DNA of 6,465 bases from contig JADFOM010000149.1 in assembly GCA_022562835.1 (NCBI GenBank), positions 1 to 6,465 of the forward strand, read 5' to 3'. The notes under the pieces are model-generated. The model was not told the origin of the DNA and did no database searches. It saw only the letters and a list, made by a program, of their open reading frames with translations. The position numbers and the translations under genes are program-made. This document shows, piece by piece, positions 1 to 5,686 of the stretch (position 1 is the first letter of the stretch; the number at the start of each line of letters is the position of its first letter). The DNA comes from Acidobacteriota bacterium. Lineage in GTDB: Bacteria > Actinomycetota > Acidimicrobiia > Acidimicrobiales > SHLQ01.

Positions 1-1392
1 GTCGACGAGGACTCGCTGGTCCTCACGTAGGGGTGGGAACAGTCCGGGAATCGACAGGCTCGCTCTTACACCGCGCCACAGGGGCCCTTTGGACAATGTG
101 ATGAGTTCGCCGGAGTTGAGGTCGCACGCGCAACAACAAAAGCTGCGCCAAACCTGGTCGAAGGATCGCCCTTCGCCGAGATCTGTGAGCTCCCTGGTCA
201 TACCACCGCCCTTGAACAGAGCAACGATGGGCAATGTTGCGTCGTACAGTTTGCGCTCGCCGATGAGGCGTTCTGTTACCAGTTGCGTCATGCGCTCGGG
301 CGTGTACTCCAAAGCGACGCCGGCGCCGAGCAAAGCCCCAAAGCTCACGCCGGCAACCGCATCGATCGGTATCTCAAGGTCACAGATTGCTCTCCACGCA
401 CCGATGTGTGCGAGCCCCTTGGCCGCGCCGCCGCTGAAGACCAGCCCGCGGCCCCTGCCCGTGATCAATCGGGCTGCGCGATCTGCGGTTGTGAGATCCG
501 CTGCGCGGACGTTGTGAGCGCGGTGTGGCGCGGTCATGTCTATCCACGATGCCGGATCGCTCGGGATAGAAGCTGTAGCGGCATGCTCGACGATCAGCTC
601 GGTGATGCAGTGCTGTGTGGAGAGCCGAGCTCGGATCCACCGAGCGTCGCTGCGGCGGTGTTCCATTGCGGCGCTTTGGGCCACCAGGACCACGCTGTCC
701 GCCTGACGGATGCATTGATCGGTCCATTGTGTGGCGTCGCTGTCCTCGTCGGTCATCGAAATAGGACCCACATCGAAGACGGTGAGGTCGCAGTTCCGTT
801 CGATCGACTCGAGCTTTTCGGTGCGGGTGGTCTCGTCGAGGTCCTCCACGTCCGCCGCCCGTAGCACCGTCGAGCGCTCAACCACCCGCTCTAGCGCTGA
901 CACCGTCGAATCGGTGGAGGTGTCGGCGCCGATGCCGATGACTGCAACCGTGGCGGGGATCCGTTGTTGGAGCTCGCCGTCGCTGTTGACCAGTCGTGCA
1001 ATGGCGTGGCGACTCAACGCTCGGGCGACGTCGCCCTGTTCACGGAAGAGCAGATCGATATCGCGTTGTTCGAGCTTCAGCAGTTCGCTGTCACGGATAG
1101 CGGTGACCGTGCGCGTACGTTCGAGCGAACCGAGCGCGGCGACTTCGCCGAACACATCACCTGCGGAGAGCACTGCGATGCGTTCGTCATCGCCATCGAG
1201 TACGGCCAGCCGTCCGCGGACGACAAGGTAGAGACCATCGGGCGGATCACCGGCGCGGACGGCGAGGTCGCCGCCTTTGAGGAACTGTGGGTGAAGTAGC
1301 GTGGCAAGTCGCTCCAACACGTCGTGATCGAAGTTCTCGAACGCACCTACCGATCGCACGAAGTCGCCGATGGCCTCCCTGTCCATGTCCAC
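1..1392 (-). CDS. NTE-like patatin phospholipase with N-terminal cyclic-nucleotide-binding domain (3' end cut by window edge)
   Basis: Predicted serine esterase/lysophospholipase of the neuropathy-target-esterase family; 464 codons are visible and the frame is open to the left edge. Residues about 15-120 form a cNMP-binding fold: FGEVAAL holds Glu83 and the following RTRTVTA holds Arg94, matching the Glu and Arg of the phosphate-binding cassette, so ligand binding is plausible. Residues about 150-300 resemble the linker of bacterial NTE proteins (CIRQADSVVLVA). The patatin domain starts with the oxyanion motif SGGAAKG (320-326), then DAVAGVSFG with nucleophile Ser350 and Asp344 six residues earlier, as Asp960/Ser966 in human NTE. 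The last visible codon is Asp464 in RVLVD, very probably the catalytic Asp of the D-G-[GA] motif. No HTH is seen, so this is not a CRP regulator. GTG at 1392 is preferred over ATG at 1386 because of Shine-Dalgarno spacing. Mycobacterial homologues are about 580 aa, so roughly 100 residues are missing. Substrate and the nucleotide (if any) are unknown. Confidence 0.9.
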   Translation of the reverse strand, partial: MDMDREAIGDFVRSVGAFENFDHDVLERLATLLHPQFLKGGDLAVRAGDPPDGLYLVVRGRLAVLDGDDERIAVLSAGDVFGEVAALGSLERTRTVTAIRDSELLKLEQRDIDLLFREQGDVARALSRHAIARLVNSDGELQQRIPATVAVIGIGADTSTDSTVSALERVVERSTVLRAADVEDLDETTRTEKLESIERNCDLTVFDVGPISMTDEDSDATQWTDQCIRQADSVVLVAQSAAMEHRRSDARWIRARLSTQHCITELIVEHAATASIPSDPASWIDMTAPHRAHNVRAADLTTADRAARLITGRGRGLVFSGGAAKGLAHIGAWRAICDLEIPIDAVAGVSFGALLGAGVALEYTPERMTQLVTERLIGERKLYDATLPIVALFKGGGMTRELTDLGEGRSFDQVWRSFCCCACDLNSGELITLSKGPLWRGVRASLSIPGLFPPLREDQRVLVD

Positions 1393-1397
1393 TCGTT

Positions 1398-1405
1398 CTT
1401 CCCCC
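1398..1405 (-). promoter_or_regulatory. Shine-Dalgarno of the patatin gene, decides its start
   Basis: On the minus strand GGGGGAAG ends 5 nt before GTG (1392-1390) and 11 nt before the in-frame ATG (1386-1384). The shorter spacing favours GTG. An in-frame TAG lies further upstream near 1447, so no much longer N-terminus is possible. Confidence 0.5.
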
Positions 1406-1410
1406 AATTG

Positions 1411-1460
1411 CGCATCGACGGGCCCAATACTTGCCTGTTGGTCCTAACTTTGTCGATGCG
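1411..1460. repeat. 9-bp perfect inverted repeat in the SDR-patatin gap
   Basis: CGCATCGAC (1411-1419) and its exact reverse complement GTCGATGCG (1452-1460) flank 32 bp in the 80-bp gap upstream of the patatin gene. In the mRNA these arms could pair to form a long-looped stem just ahead of the ribosome-binding site; as DNA they could be operator half-sites. The loop is too long and T-poor for a classical terminator. Function is inferred only; chance occurrence is possible. Confidence 0.35.
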
Positions 1461-1472
1461 AACGCCCTTAGG

Positions 1473-2333
1473 TCATTGTCGGCCTGACTTCTCGTCGAGG
1501 ATCTGCTCGCTGAGATCCCACAATCGCTTGGCGTCATCGTCGGTTGCGACGTCGACCGGGTCGATTCTTGTGTCGTGGAAGAATGCACCTTGCTCGTCGG
1601 GAGTTGGTTGACGATCGCATAGGTCGAGCAGCGACACCACCGCATCCTGGGTCTTCGTGACGAACGGATGTGTGAGTTTCATGGCGAGTGGGGCGAGCCG
1701 GTTGGAGCCGTAGGCAAACCGCGTAGCGGTCAATCCCTTCGGTGACCAGGCGACGACCGAAATGTTGCTCTCGGCGACACGTCGTGCCAACTCCTTGGTG
1801 AACAAGATATTGGCGAGTTTGGACATGCCGTATTGACGATGTGGCCGGTAGCGGCGGGTCGCCTGCCAGTCCTCGAAGTCGAATCGACCCTTGGCGAACG
1901 AATAGGCGTCGGAAGCTACGTTGATGATCTTGCTCGGTGCAGCGGCGATGACCAGATCGAGTAGGCGGCGTGTGAGCTGGACGTAGGCGAAATGATTCAA
2001 CGCCATCGTCATCTCGATCCCGTCGTTGCTCTCCGCGCGTCGTAACCCAAATATGGCTCCCGCATTGTTCACGAGGAGGTTGATCGGACGTTCGAGAGAG
2101 GCAATTTCGTCACCAACTCTTGCCACATCGCCGATTGAACTGAGATCACCGCTGACAACGTATGTCTTGACCGATGAGATTCGGTTGATCTCGGCTGTGA
2201 CGTCGGCGCCTCGTTCGGGGCTGCGCCCCACAAGACACACGTCGTAGCCTTCGGTCGCAAGGTGGAGCGCGGTCGCTCGCCCGAACCCGCTGGTTGCGCC
2301 GGTTATGACCGCGAACCGCGGCTCTGATGCCAT
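1473..2333 (-). CDS. SDR-family NADP-dependent oxidoreductase (retinol-dehydrogenase-like)
   Basis: A 286-aa short-chain dehydrogenase/reductase, expected to be a soluble Rossmann-fold enzyme that oxidises or reduces a hydroxyl/carbonyl group with NAD(P). In order: cofactor motif TGATSGFG (11-18), Arg37 after the second strand (VGRS), which suggests NADP(H), NNAG (89-92), active-site Asn113 (ALNHF), catalytic Ser141 (INVAS) and YGMSK with Tyr168 and Lys172. The run SKLANILFTKEL is typical of the RDH/WWOX-like branch. The usual Pro-Gly after strand six is replaced by SPKG (197-200). Length is normal to slightly long for this branch. The ATG at 2333 starts 10 residues before the first glycine motif, as expected, although no good Shine-Dalgarno precedes it. 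It lies 56 bp downstream of smpB and 80 bp upstream of the patatin gene on the same strand, so co-transcription is possible. The substrate cannot be told; a lipid-type alcohol or ketone would suit the neighbouring lipase, but that is speculation. Confidence 0.88.
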   Translation of the reverse strand: MASEPRFAVITGATSGFGRATALHLATEGYDVCLVGRSPERGADVTAEINRISSVKTYVVSGDLSSIGDVARVGDEIASLERPINLLVNNAGAIFGLRRAESNDGIEMTMALNHFAYVQLTRRLLDLVIAAAPSKIINVASDAYSFAKGRFDFEDWQATRRYRPHRQYGMSKLANILFTKELARRVAESNISVVAWSPKGLTATRFAYGSNRLAPLAMKLTHPFVTKTQDAVVSLLDLCDRQPTPDEQGAFFHDTRIDPVDVATDDDAKRLWDLSEQILDEKSGRQ

Positions 2334-2389
2334 GTGTCGACGCTAGTGCCTCAGAACGCCGCGGCTATACAGCGTTGCTCGTCGGCCTA

Positions 2390-2893
2390 CTAGCGCGGCT
2401 CGATGCGTCGCCGATTCTGCGCGATTGCCCGTGCAGCGTCGCGGTCGGCATCGCGTCGGGCGATGTCGGCGCGCTTGTCGTGCTGCTTCTTGCTGCGCCC
2501 CAACGCGAACTCGAGCTTGGCCCGGCCCTCCTTAAAATAGAGGCGCGTGGGAACGAGCGTGAGCCGCTCCTGGTCGACGCGTGGCTTGAGTCGATCGAGT
2601 TGGCCACGGTGCATCAGGAGTTTTCTTGGACGATCGGCGATGTGGCCGAACGCTGCATCGGTCGATTTCGAATAGGGCGATATGTGAAGTGACACGACGA
2701 ATAGCTCGTCATCGTCGAACCGGCAGTAGGCATCTTTGAGCTGCACCTTGGACTCCCTCAGCGACTTAACCTCGCTGCCTTGCAACACGATGCCGGCTTC
2801 GAAGGTGTCGAGTAGCTCGAAGCTCCGGCGTGCATCGCGGTTGGTCGCCACGACCGTCAGACCGTCATCGGTATTGCGTTTCTTGGTGGCCAT
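2390..2893 (-). CDS. smpB: SsrA-binding protein SmpB (trans-translation)
   Basis: SmpB binds tmRNA and brings it to stalled ribosomes so that the nascent chain is tagged and the ribosome released. The 167-aa product shows the family pattern throughout: NRDARRSFELLDTFEAGIVL (18-37), GSEVKSLR (39-46), KDAYCRF, HISPYSK (70-76), RKLLMH (90-95), PTRLYFKEGRAKLEFAL (115-131), and KKQHDKR (135-141) at the head of the basic C-terminal tail that folds as a helix on the ribosome. The ATG at 2893 gives the standard MATKK-type start; an in-frame upstream ATG at 2974 would overlap mec and add 27 atypical residues, so it is rejected. GGGGA lies only 2 nt before the ATG, so translation may be leaderless or weakly Shine-Dalgarno-led. 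The gene ends in tandem TAG TAG stops. It diverges from mec and is followed by the SDR gene. tmRNA (ssrA), often near smpB, is not in the window. Confidence 0.97.
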   Translation of the reverse strand: MATKKRNTDDGLTVVATNRDARRSFELLDTFEAGIVLQGSEVKSLRESKVQLKDAYCRFDDDELFVVSLHISPYSKSTDAAFGHIADRPRKLLMHRGQLDRLKPRVDQERLTLVPTRLYFKEGRAKLEFALGRSKKQHDKRADIARRDADRDAARAIAQNRRRIEPR

Positions 2894-2950
2894 CGTCCCC
2901 AAACGATAACGCCGGTTGGTGGTGGTGGCGGTCCGTGGCAGGCTTTGGCG
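2894..2950. promoter_or_regulatory. Divergent smpB/mec intergenic region, presumed promoters
   Basis: Only 57 bp separate the divergent starts, so promoters for both genes should lie here or overlap the coding ends. On the minus strand TATCGT (2908-2903) fits the actinobacterial TANNNT -10 pattern and would place the smpB transcript start about 3-4 nt before its ATG. No convincing -35 is seen. On the plus strand only a weak CAGG (2939-2942) precedes the mec GTG. A short GGT run (2918-2926) looks compositional. Confidence 0.3.
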
Positions 2951-3397
2951 GTGAACAACCACGACCCCGTCCACCTTTCACAGGTGATTGCCGATGAGAT
3001 GATCGCGTACGCGATTGCCGGATTGCCGAATGAGGCGTGTGGACTGTTTTCGGGGCCCTTTGGTGAGTCGCGGATCGAACGATTTCATCCCATGACCAAC
3101 ATCGCAGCGTCACAGAAGATCTATGAGCTCGATGGCATCGAGATGATGGCGCTAGAGCGCGAATGTGACGACGCAGGATCTGCGCTTCTGGGGGTGATAC
3201 ACAGTCACACGCTGTCGACTGGGTACCCGTCGCCGACCGACGTCGTCGACGCGGCCCGATTCGATCCGTTTGGAGCCTGGATCTTCATCATCGTGTCGCT
3301 CAAACATGTCAGCCCGACGATGAGGGCCTATCGCATCGCCGACGACGAGGTGTGTGAGCGTCAGATCATCGTGTCGACGGGCGCATTGGATCGGTAG
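2951..3397 (+). CDS. mec: Mec, JAMM-family metallopeptidase releasing cysteine from a sulfur-carrier protein
   Basis: A 148-aa zinc peptidase of the JAB1/MPN+ (JAMM) family. In M. tuberculosis Mec (Rv1334) removes the newly made cysteine from the C-terminus of the carrier CysO. The full metal-binding signature is present: Glu28 in PNEACGL, then H-S-H (84-86), Ser94 and Asp97 in HSHTLSTGYPSPTD, with the canonical ten-residue spacing from the second His to the Asp. Other stretches also match Mec, such as ACGLFSGP, PMTN and RAYRI. It is a stand-alone JAMM domain without signal peptide or membrane segment, so cytoplasmic. GTG at 2951 has a weak CAGG 8 nt upstream; TTG at 2945 is an alternative adding two residues. 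The gene diverges from smpB and is followed 81 bp later by cysM, which supports a role in cysteine synthesis rather than RadC-like or deubiquitinase-like activity. The partner cysO is not beside it. Confidence 0.92.
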   Translation: MNNHDPVHLSQVIADEMIAYAIAGLPNEACGLFSGPFGESRIERFHPMTNIAASQKIYELDGIEMMALERECDDAGSALLGVIHSHTLSTGYPSPTDVVDAARFDPFGAWIFIIVSLKHVSPTMRAYRIADDEVCERQIIVSTGALDR

Positions 3398-3412
3398 TGG
3401 GAAATCCACAGG

Positions 3413-3418
3413 TAGAAT
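3413..3418 (+). promoter_or_regulatory. Possible -10 element upstream of cysM
   Basis: TAGAAT matches the TATAAT consensus at five of six positions and lies 61 bp before the preferred cysM start. No good -35 is at the usual distance: TTGGAT (3386-3391) is 21 bp upstream, too far. Just ahead, GTGG-GAAAT-CCAC (from about 3398) is a small 4-bp inverted repeat immediately after the mec stop. cysM may have its own promoter here or be read from mec; the sequence does not decide. Confidence 0.2.
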
Positions 3419-3465
3419 GTTGACCAACTCGGTCGACAATCTGTTCACCGTTTCGATGAAATGCC

Positions 3466-3471
3466 GAAGGG
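3466..3471 (+). promoter_or_regulatory. Shine-Dalgarno that sets the cysM start at GTG 3479
   Basis: GAAGGG ends 7 nt before GTG 3479, an ideal spacing, while the upstream in-frame ATG at 3461 has no ribosome-binding site. Starting at 3479 gives MTVHKSIIDLIGNTP, which lines up with the N-terminus of M. tuberculosis CysM, so the six residues before it are probably untranslated. Confidence 0.65.
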
Positions 3472-3478
3472 TCACGCC

Positions 3479-4429
3479 GTGACGGTGCACAAGTCAATCA
3501 TCGATCTGATCGGCAACACCCCGATCATCGACATCTCCGAGCTCAGTCCGAATCCGCGCGTGTCGATGTATGTCAAGCTCGAAGGTCAAAATCCTGGTGG
3601 ATCGGTCAAGGACCGCATCGCCAAAGCGATGATTCTCGAAGCAGAGATCGACGGCACCCTGGTCCCTGGACAGCGCATTCTGGAGCCGTCATCTGGCAAC
3701 ACAGGAATTGCTCTGGCCATGATCGCTCGCACGAGGGGTTATCCGATCACCATCGTCCTGCCCGAGAATGTGAGTATCGAGCGCCGTCAGATTCTTGAAC
3801 TCTTTGGCGCTGAAATAGTCTCATCACCGGGTGAGGAGGGTTCCAATGGCGCTGTCAAACGAGCGCAACGCCTTGCTGACGAACACCACGACTGGGCGTT
3901 TCTGTATCAGTACGCCAACGAGGCCAACCCGCGGGCGCACTATGAGACCACCGGTCCCGAGATCCTTACCGATGTGCCCGAGATAACACATTTTGTGGCG
4001 GGCCTCGGCACGAGCGGCACCTTGATGGGGGTCGGTCGCTATCTCAAGGATCAAAGTCCGTCGATACAGGTGCTAGCGGTCGAGCCCCCGTCGGGCGAGA
4101 GTGTCCAAGGCCTGCGCAGCCTCGACGACGGTTTTGTGCCGCCGATCTTCGAAAAGTGGGACGGCTACAATCTGCTCGATGGCAAACGGATTGTGCGACC
4201 GCGAGAGTCACTCGAGTGGGTGCGGAGGCTCAGCAGCGAGTGCGGCATCTTCGCCGGGATATCCACCGGCGCCTCAGCCGCGGGAGCTGCACGTGTAGCA
4301 GAACGGATCGACGAGGGCGTGGTGGTGTTCATCTCGGCTGACGGAGGATGGAAGTATCTCTCGACCGGAGCGTGGACCGATCCGCTCGACGAGGTCGCGG
4401 TTCGTGCGGACTGTCTTATCTACTTCTGA
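3479..4429 (+). CDS. cysM: CysM, PLP-dependent O-phosphoserine sulfhydrylase (cysteine synthase)
   Basis: Fold-type II PLP enzyme, 316 aa (M. tuberculosis CysM is about 323). It replaces the phosphate of O-phosphoserine with sulfur; in M. tuberculosis the sulfur comes from the thiocarboxylate of CysO. Visible: IGNTP near the N-terminus, the PLP-binding Lys44 in NPGGSVKDR, the substrate loop PSSGNTG (70-76), the phosphate-binding GTSGT (177-181) and GISTGA (260-265) near the cofactor ring. Arg213 in GLRSLDDGF falls, by aligned spacing from the PLP lysine, at the place of M. tuberculosis Arg220, which recognises O-phosphoserine; this argues for CysM rather than an O-acetylserine-type CysK. ENVSIERRQILELFGAEI, YQYANEANPRAHY and the C-terminal GWKYLSTGAW run are also CysM-like. 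It follows mec by 81 bp with no cysO between. A terminator-like hairpin follows it. Confidence 0.93.
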   Translation: MTVHKSIIDLIGNTPIIDISELSPNPRVSMYVKLEGQNPGGSVKDRIAKAMILEAEIDGTLVPGQRILEPSSGNTGIALAMIARTRGYPITIVLPENVSIERRQILELFGAEIVSSPGEEGSNGAVKRAQRLADEHHDWAFLYQYANEANPRAHYETTGPEILTDVPEITHFVAGLGTSGTLMGVGRYLKDQSPSIQVLAVEPPSGESVQGLRSLDDGFVPPIFEKWDGYNLLDGKRIVRPRESLEWVRRLSSECGIFAGISTGASAAGAARVAERIDEGVVVFISADGGWKYLSTGAWTDPLDEVAVRADCLIYF

Positions 4430-4438
4430 GTTCGTCAG

Positions 4439-4453
4439 AGCCTCCTCGAGGCT
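4439..4453 (+). other. Small hairpin after the cysM stop
   Basis: AGCCTC-CTC-GAGGCT forms a 6-bp perfect stem with a 3-nt loop starting 10 bp after the cysM stop. No T-run follows, so by itself it is not a standard terminator; it may stabilise the 3' end or act together with the stronger hairpin at 4463. Confidence 0.4.
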
Positions 4454-4462
4454 GACAGTAAT

Positions 4463-4485
4463 AGTGCGCTCAGAGCGCATTTCTG
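4463..4485 (+). terminator. Probable terminator hairpin between cysM and menE
   Basis: AGTGCGCT (4463-4470), loop CAG, AGCGCATT (4474-4481) form an 8-bp stem including one G-U pair, followed by a short T-rich run (TTTCTGT overlapping the stem end). GC-rich stem plus T-run suggests intrinsic termination after cysM, although the T-run is short and actinobacterial terminators are often of this weak type. If active, menE needs a promoter close to its start or partial read-through. Confidence 0.5.
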
Positions 4486-4497
4486 TCCGAGTCTCGC

Positions 4498-5625
4498 TTG
4501 AATCGGGAGGTGGGCGGACGACTGATTGCGGTTGAGGCAGTGGGTGATGACTGGTTTGTCGATCAGGTGACCGCGATCTGGGCCGGTGGTGATGCCGTGT
4601 TCCCACTTGATCCCCGGTTGCCCGAACCTGCACGCAACGCGCAGCTTAGCCAGGTTGCCCCCGACGTATTGCGCCCCCGAGACGGAGCCGAACTTAGGCT
4701 TGGTGACTCGGTCGACACGGGGGACGGCGACGCTCTGGTCATAGCGACGAGCGGATCGAGCGGTGATCCCAAAGGTGTTGTTCATACCCATGAGTCGTTG
4801 ATGGCCTCGGCTGAGATCACCTCAAACGCTCTCCATGTCGACGCCTCACGCGATCGCTGGTTGGCGTGCCTGCCGTTTGCACACATCGGGGGATTTTCGG
4901 TGCTCAGCCGCGCCGTCCTGACAGGTACACCGCTGTTGGTTGCCCCGCGGCCAACTGCGAAGGCGGTCATGCACGCTGTGGCGGCTGGTGCGACCCGCAC
5001 ATCGTTGGTCCCCGCCGCACTTGCGGGCGTTGACATCGATCCGTTCGAAACCGTGCTGTTGGGGGGTAGTCGCATTCCCGACAATCGACCACCCAACACC
5101 ATTGCTACCTACGGCTCGACCGAAACCGGTTCAGGTGTCGTCTACGACGGTCGGGCACTCGCCGGGGTGGAGATCGAGATTGTCGAGGACCTGATCAAAG
5201 TGAAGAGCCCCACACTCGCCCGCTGTTATCGCGACGGAACCGCTATTGCCGACGACGACGGCTGGTTCGACTCAGGAGATGCTGGACGCATTGACTCAAA
5301 CGGGCTGCTCGTGGTGTACGGCCGTGTCGGCGATGTCATCGTGTCGGGCGGTGAGAAGGTGTGGCCCGCTGCGGTTGAAGCTGTGCTTGGGCGACACTCC
5401 GACATAGAGGACGTCGCCGTGCTGGGTAGACCAGACGAACGTTGGGGTGAGGGGGTCGAGGCCGTGGTCGTTGCGAAGCCAGGGCGGTCGGCGCCAACAC
5501 TTGCGGCGCTGCGAAGCCTGGCCAAGGACTCGCTGCCGTCATACGCCGCGCCGCAGTTCGTGGTAGCCGTAGACAAGTTGCCTCGGCTACCCGGTGGGAA
5601 AGTCGACCGCAAACGCATTCACTAG
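4498..5625 (+). CDS. menE: MenE, o-succinylbenzoate-CoA ligase (menaquinone biosynthesis)
   Basis: ATP-dependent acyl-CoA ligase of the ANL superfamily, about 375 aa, the short form seen in actinobacteria (M. tuberculosis MenE is about 360 aa). It adenylates o-succinylbenzoate and makes its CoA ester for MenB. Motifs in order: P-loop TSGSSGDPKG (84-93), LPFAHIGG (125-132), YGSTETGSGVVYDG (205-218; the TET...VYDG form is typical of MenE), GWFDSGD (255-261), the hinge region GRVGDVIVSGGEKVWP (275-290), and the catalytic C-terminal Lys368 in LPGGKVDRKR. The convergent menH next door strongly supports MenE over other acyl-CoA ligases. The start is uncertain: TTG 4498 has only a weak ribosome-binding site, GTG 4510 touches GGGAGG (4505-4510), and CTG 4522 is 11 nt from it. 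Homologous sequence begins around RLIAVEA (residue 8), so the true start is within about 25 bp of 4498. Cytoplasmic, no membrane segments. Confidence 0.88.
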   Translation: MNREVGGRLIAVEAVGDDWFVDQVTAIWAGGDAVFPLDPRLPEPARNAQLSQVAPDVLRPRDGAELRLGDSVDTGDGDALVIATSGSSGDPKGVVHTHESLMASAEITSNALHVDASRDRWLACLPFAHIGGFSVLSRAVLTGTPLLVAPRPTAKAVMHAVAAGATRTSLVPAALAGVDIDPFETVLLGGSRIPDNRPPNTIATYGSTETGSGVVYDGRALAGVEIEIVEDLIKVKSPTLARCYRDGTAIADDDGWFDSGDAGRIDSNGLLVVYGRVGDVIVSGGEKVWPAAVEAVLGRHSDIEDVAVLGRPDERWGEGVEAVVVAKPGRSAPTLAALRSLAKDSLPSYAAPQFVVAVDKLPRLPGGKVDRKRIH

Positions 5626-5645
5626 CCCTCGCGCAGAAAGACGCG

Positions 5646-5666
5646 ATCGCGGTGTAATCGCGGTGT
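5646..5666. repeat. Tandem 10-bp direct repeat between menE and menH
   Basis: ATCGCGGTGT occurs at 5646-5655 and again at 5657-5666, period 11 bp, in the 61-bp gap between the convergent 3' ends. The second copy overlaps the hairpin at 5662-5674. Two copies only; it is likely a local duplication, possibly one that extended terminator sequence. Confidence 0.5.
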
Positions 5667-5674
5667 CAGACACC
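5662..5674. terminator. Possible bidirectional terminator hairpin, menE/menH
   Basis: GGTGTCAGACACC is a perfect palindrome around one base, giving a 5-bp stem with a 3-nt loop. It sits 36 bp after the menE stop and 12 bp after the menH stop (on the other strand), where a shared terminator would be expected. No T-run on either strand and a short stem make it weak. Confidence 0.3.
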
Positions 5675-5686
5675 TGGCCCGAAGGC

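Noticed and set aside
283..1299. Several plus-strand open frames (283-864, 731-1231, 964-1299) opposite the patatin gene
   Set aside because: They are antisense to an unbroken, motif-rich coding frame, show low-complexity Ser/Arg-rich or unrecognisable translations, and have no ribosome-binding sites; typical shadows in GC-rich DNA.
2334..2389. tmRNA or other small RNA beside smpB
   Set aside because: The flanking gaps are only 56 and 57 bp and show no tRNA-like ends or tag-peptide frame.
2914..2930. GGT-rich run in the smpB-mec gap as a microsatellite
   Set aside because: Only three exact GGT units in a GC-rich stretch; nothing beyond base composition.
2894..2974. Longer smpB starting at ATG 2974
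   Set aside because: It would overlap the divergent mec start and add 27 residues not found in SmpB; the MATKK start at 2893 fits the family.
3420..3425. TTGACC as a -35 box for cysM
   Set aside because: No acceptable -10 hexamer lies 16-18 bp downstream (sequence there is around GTTCAC).
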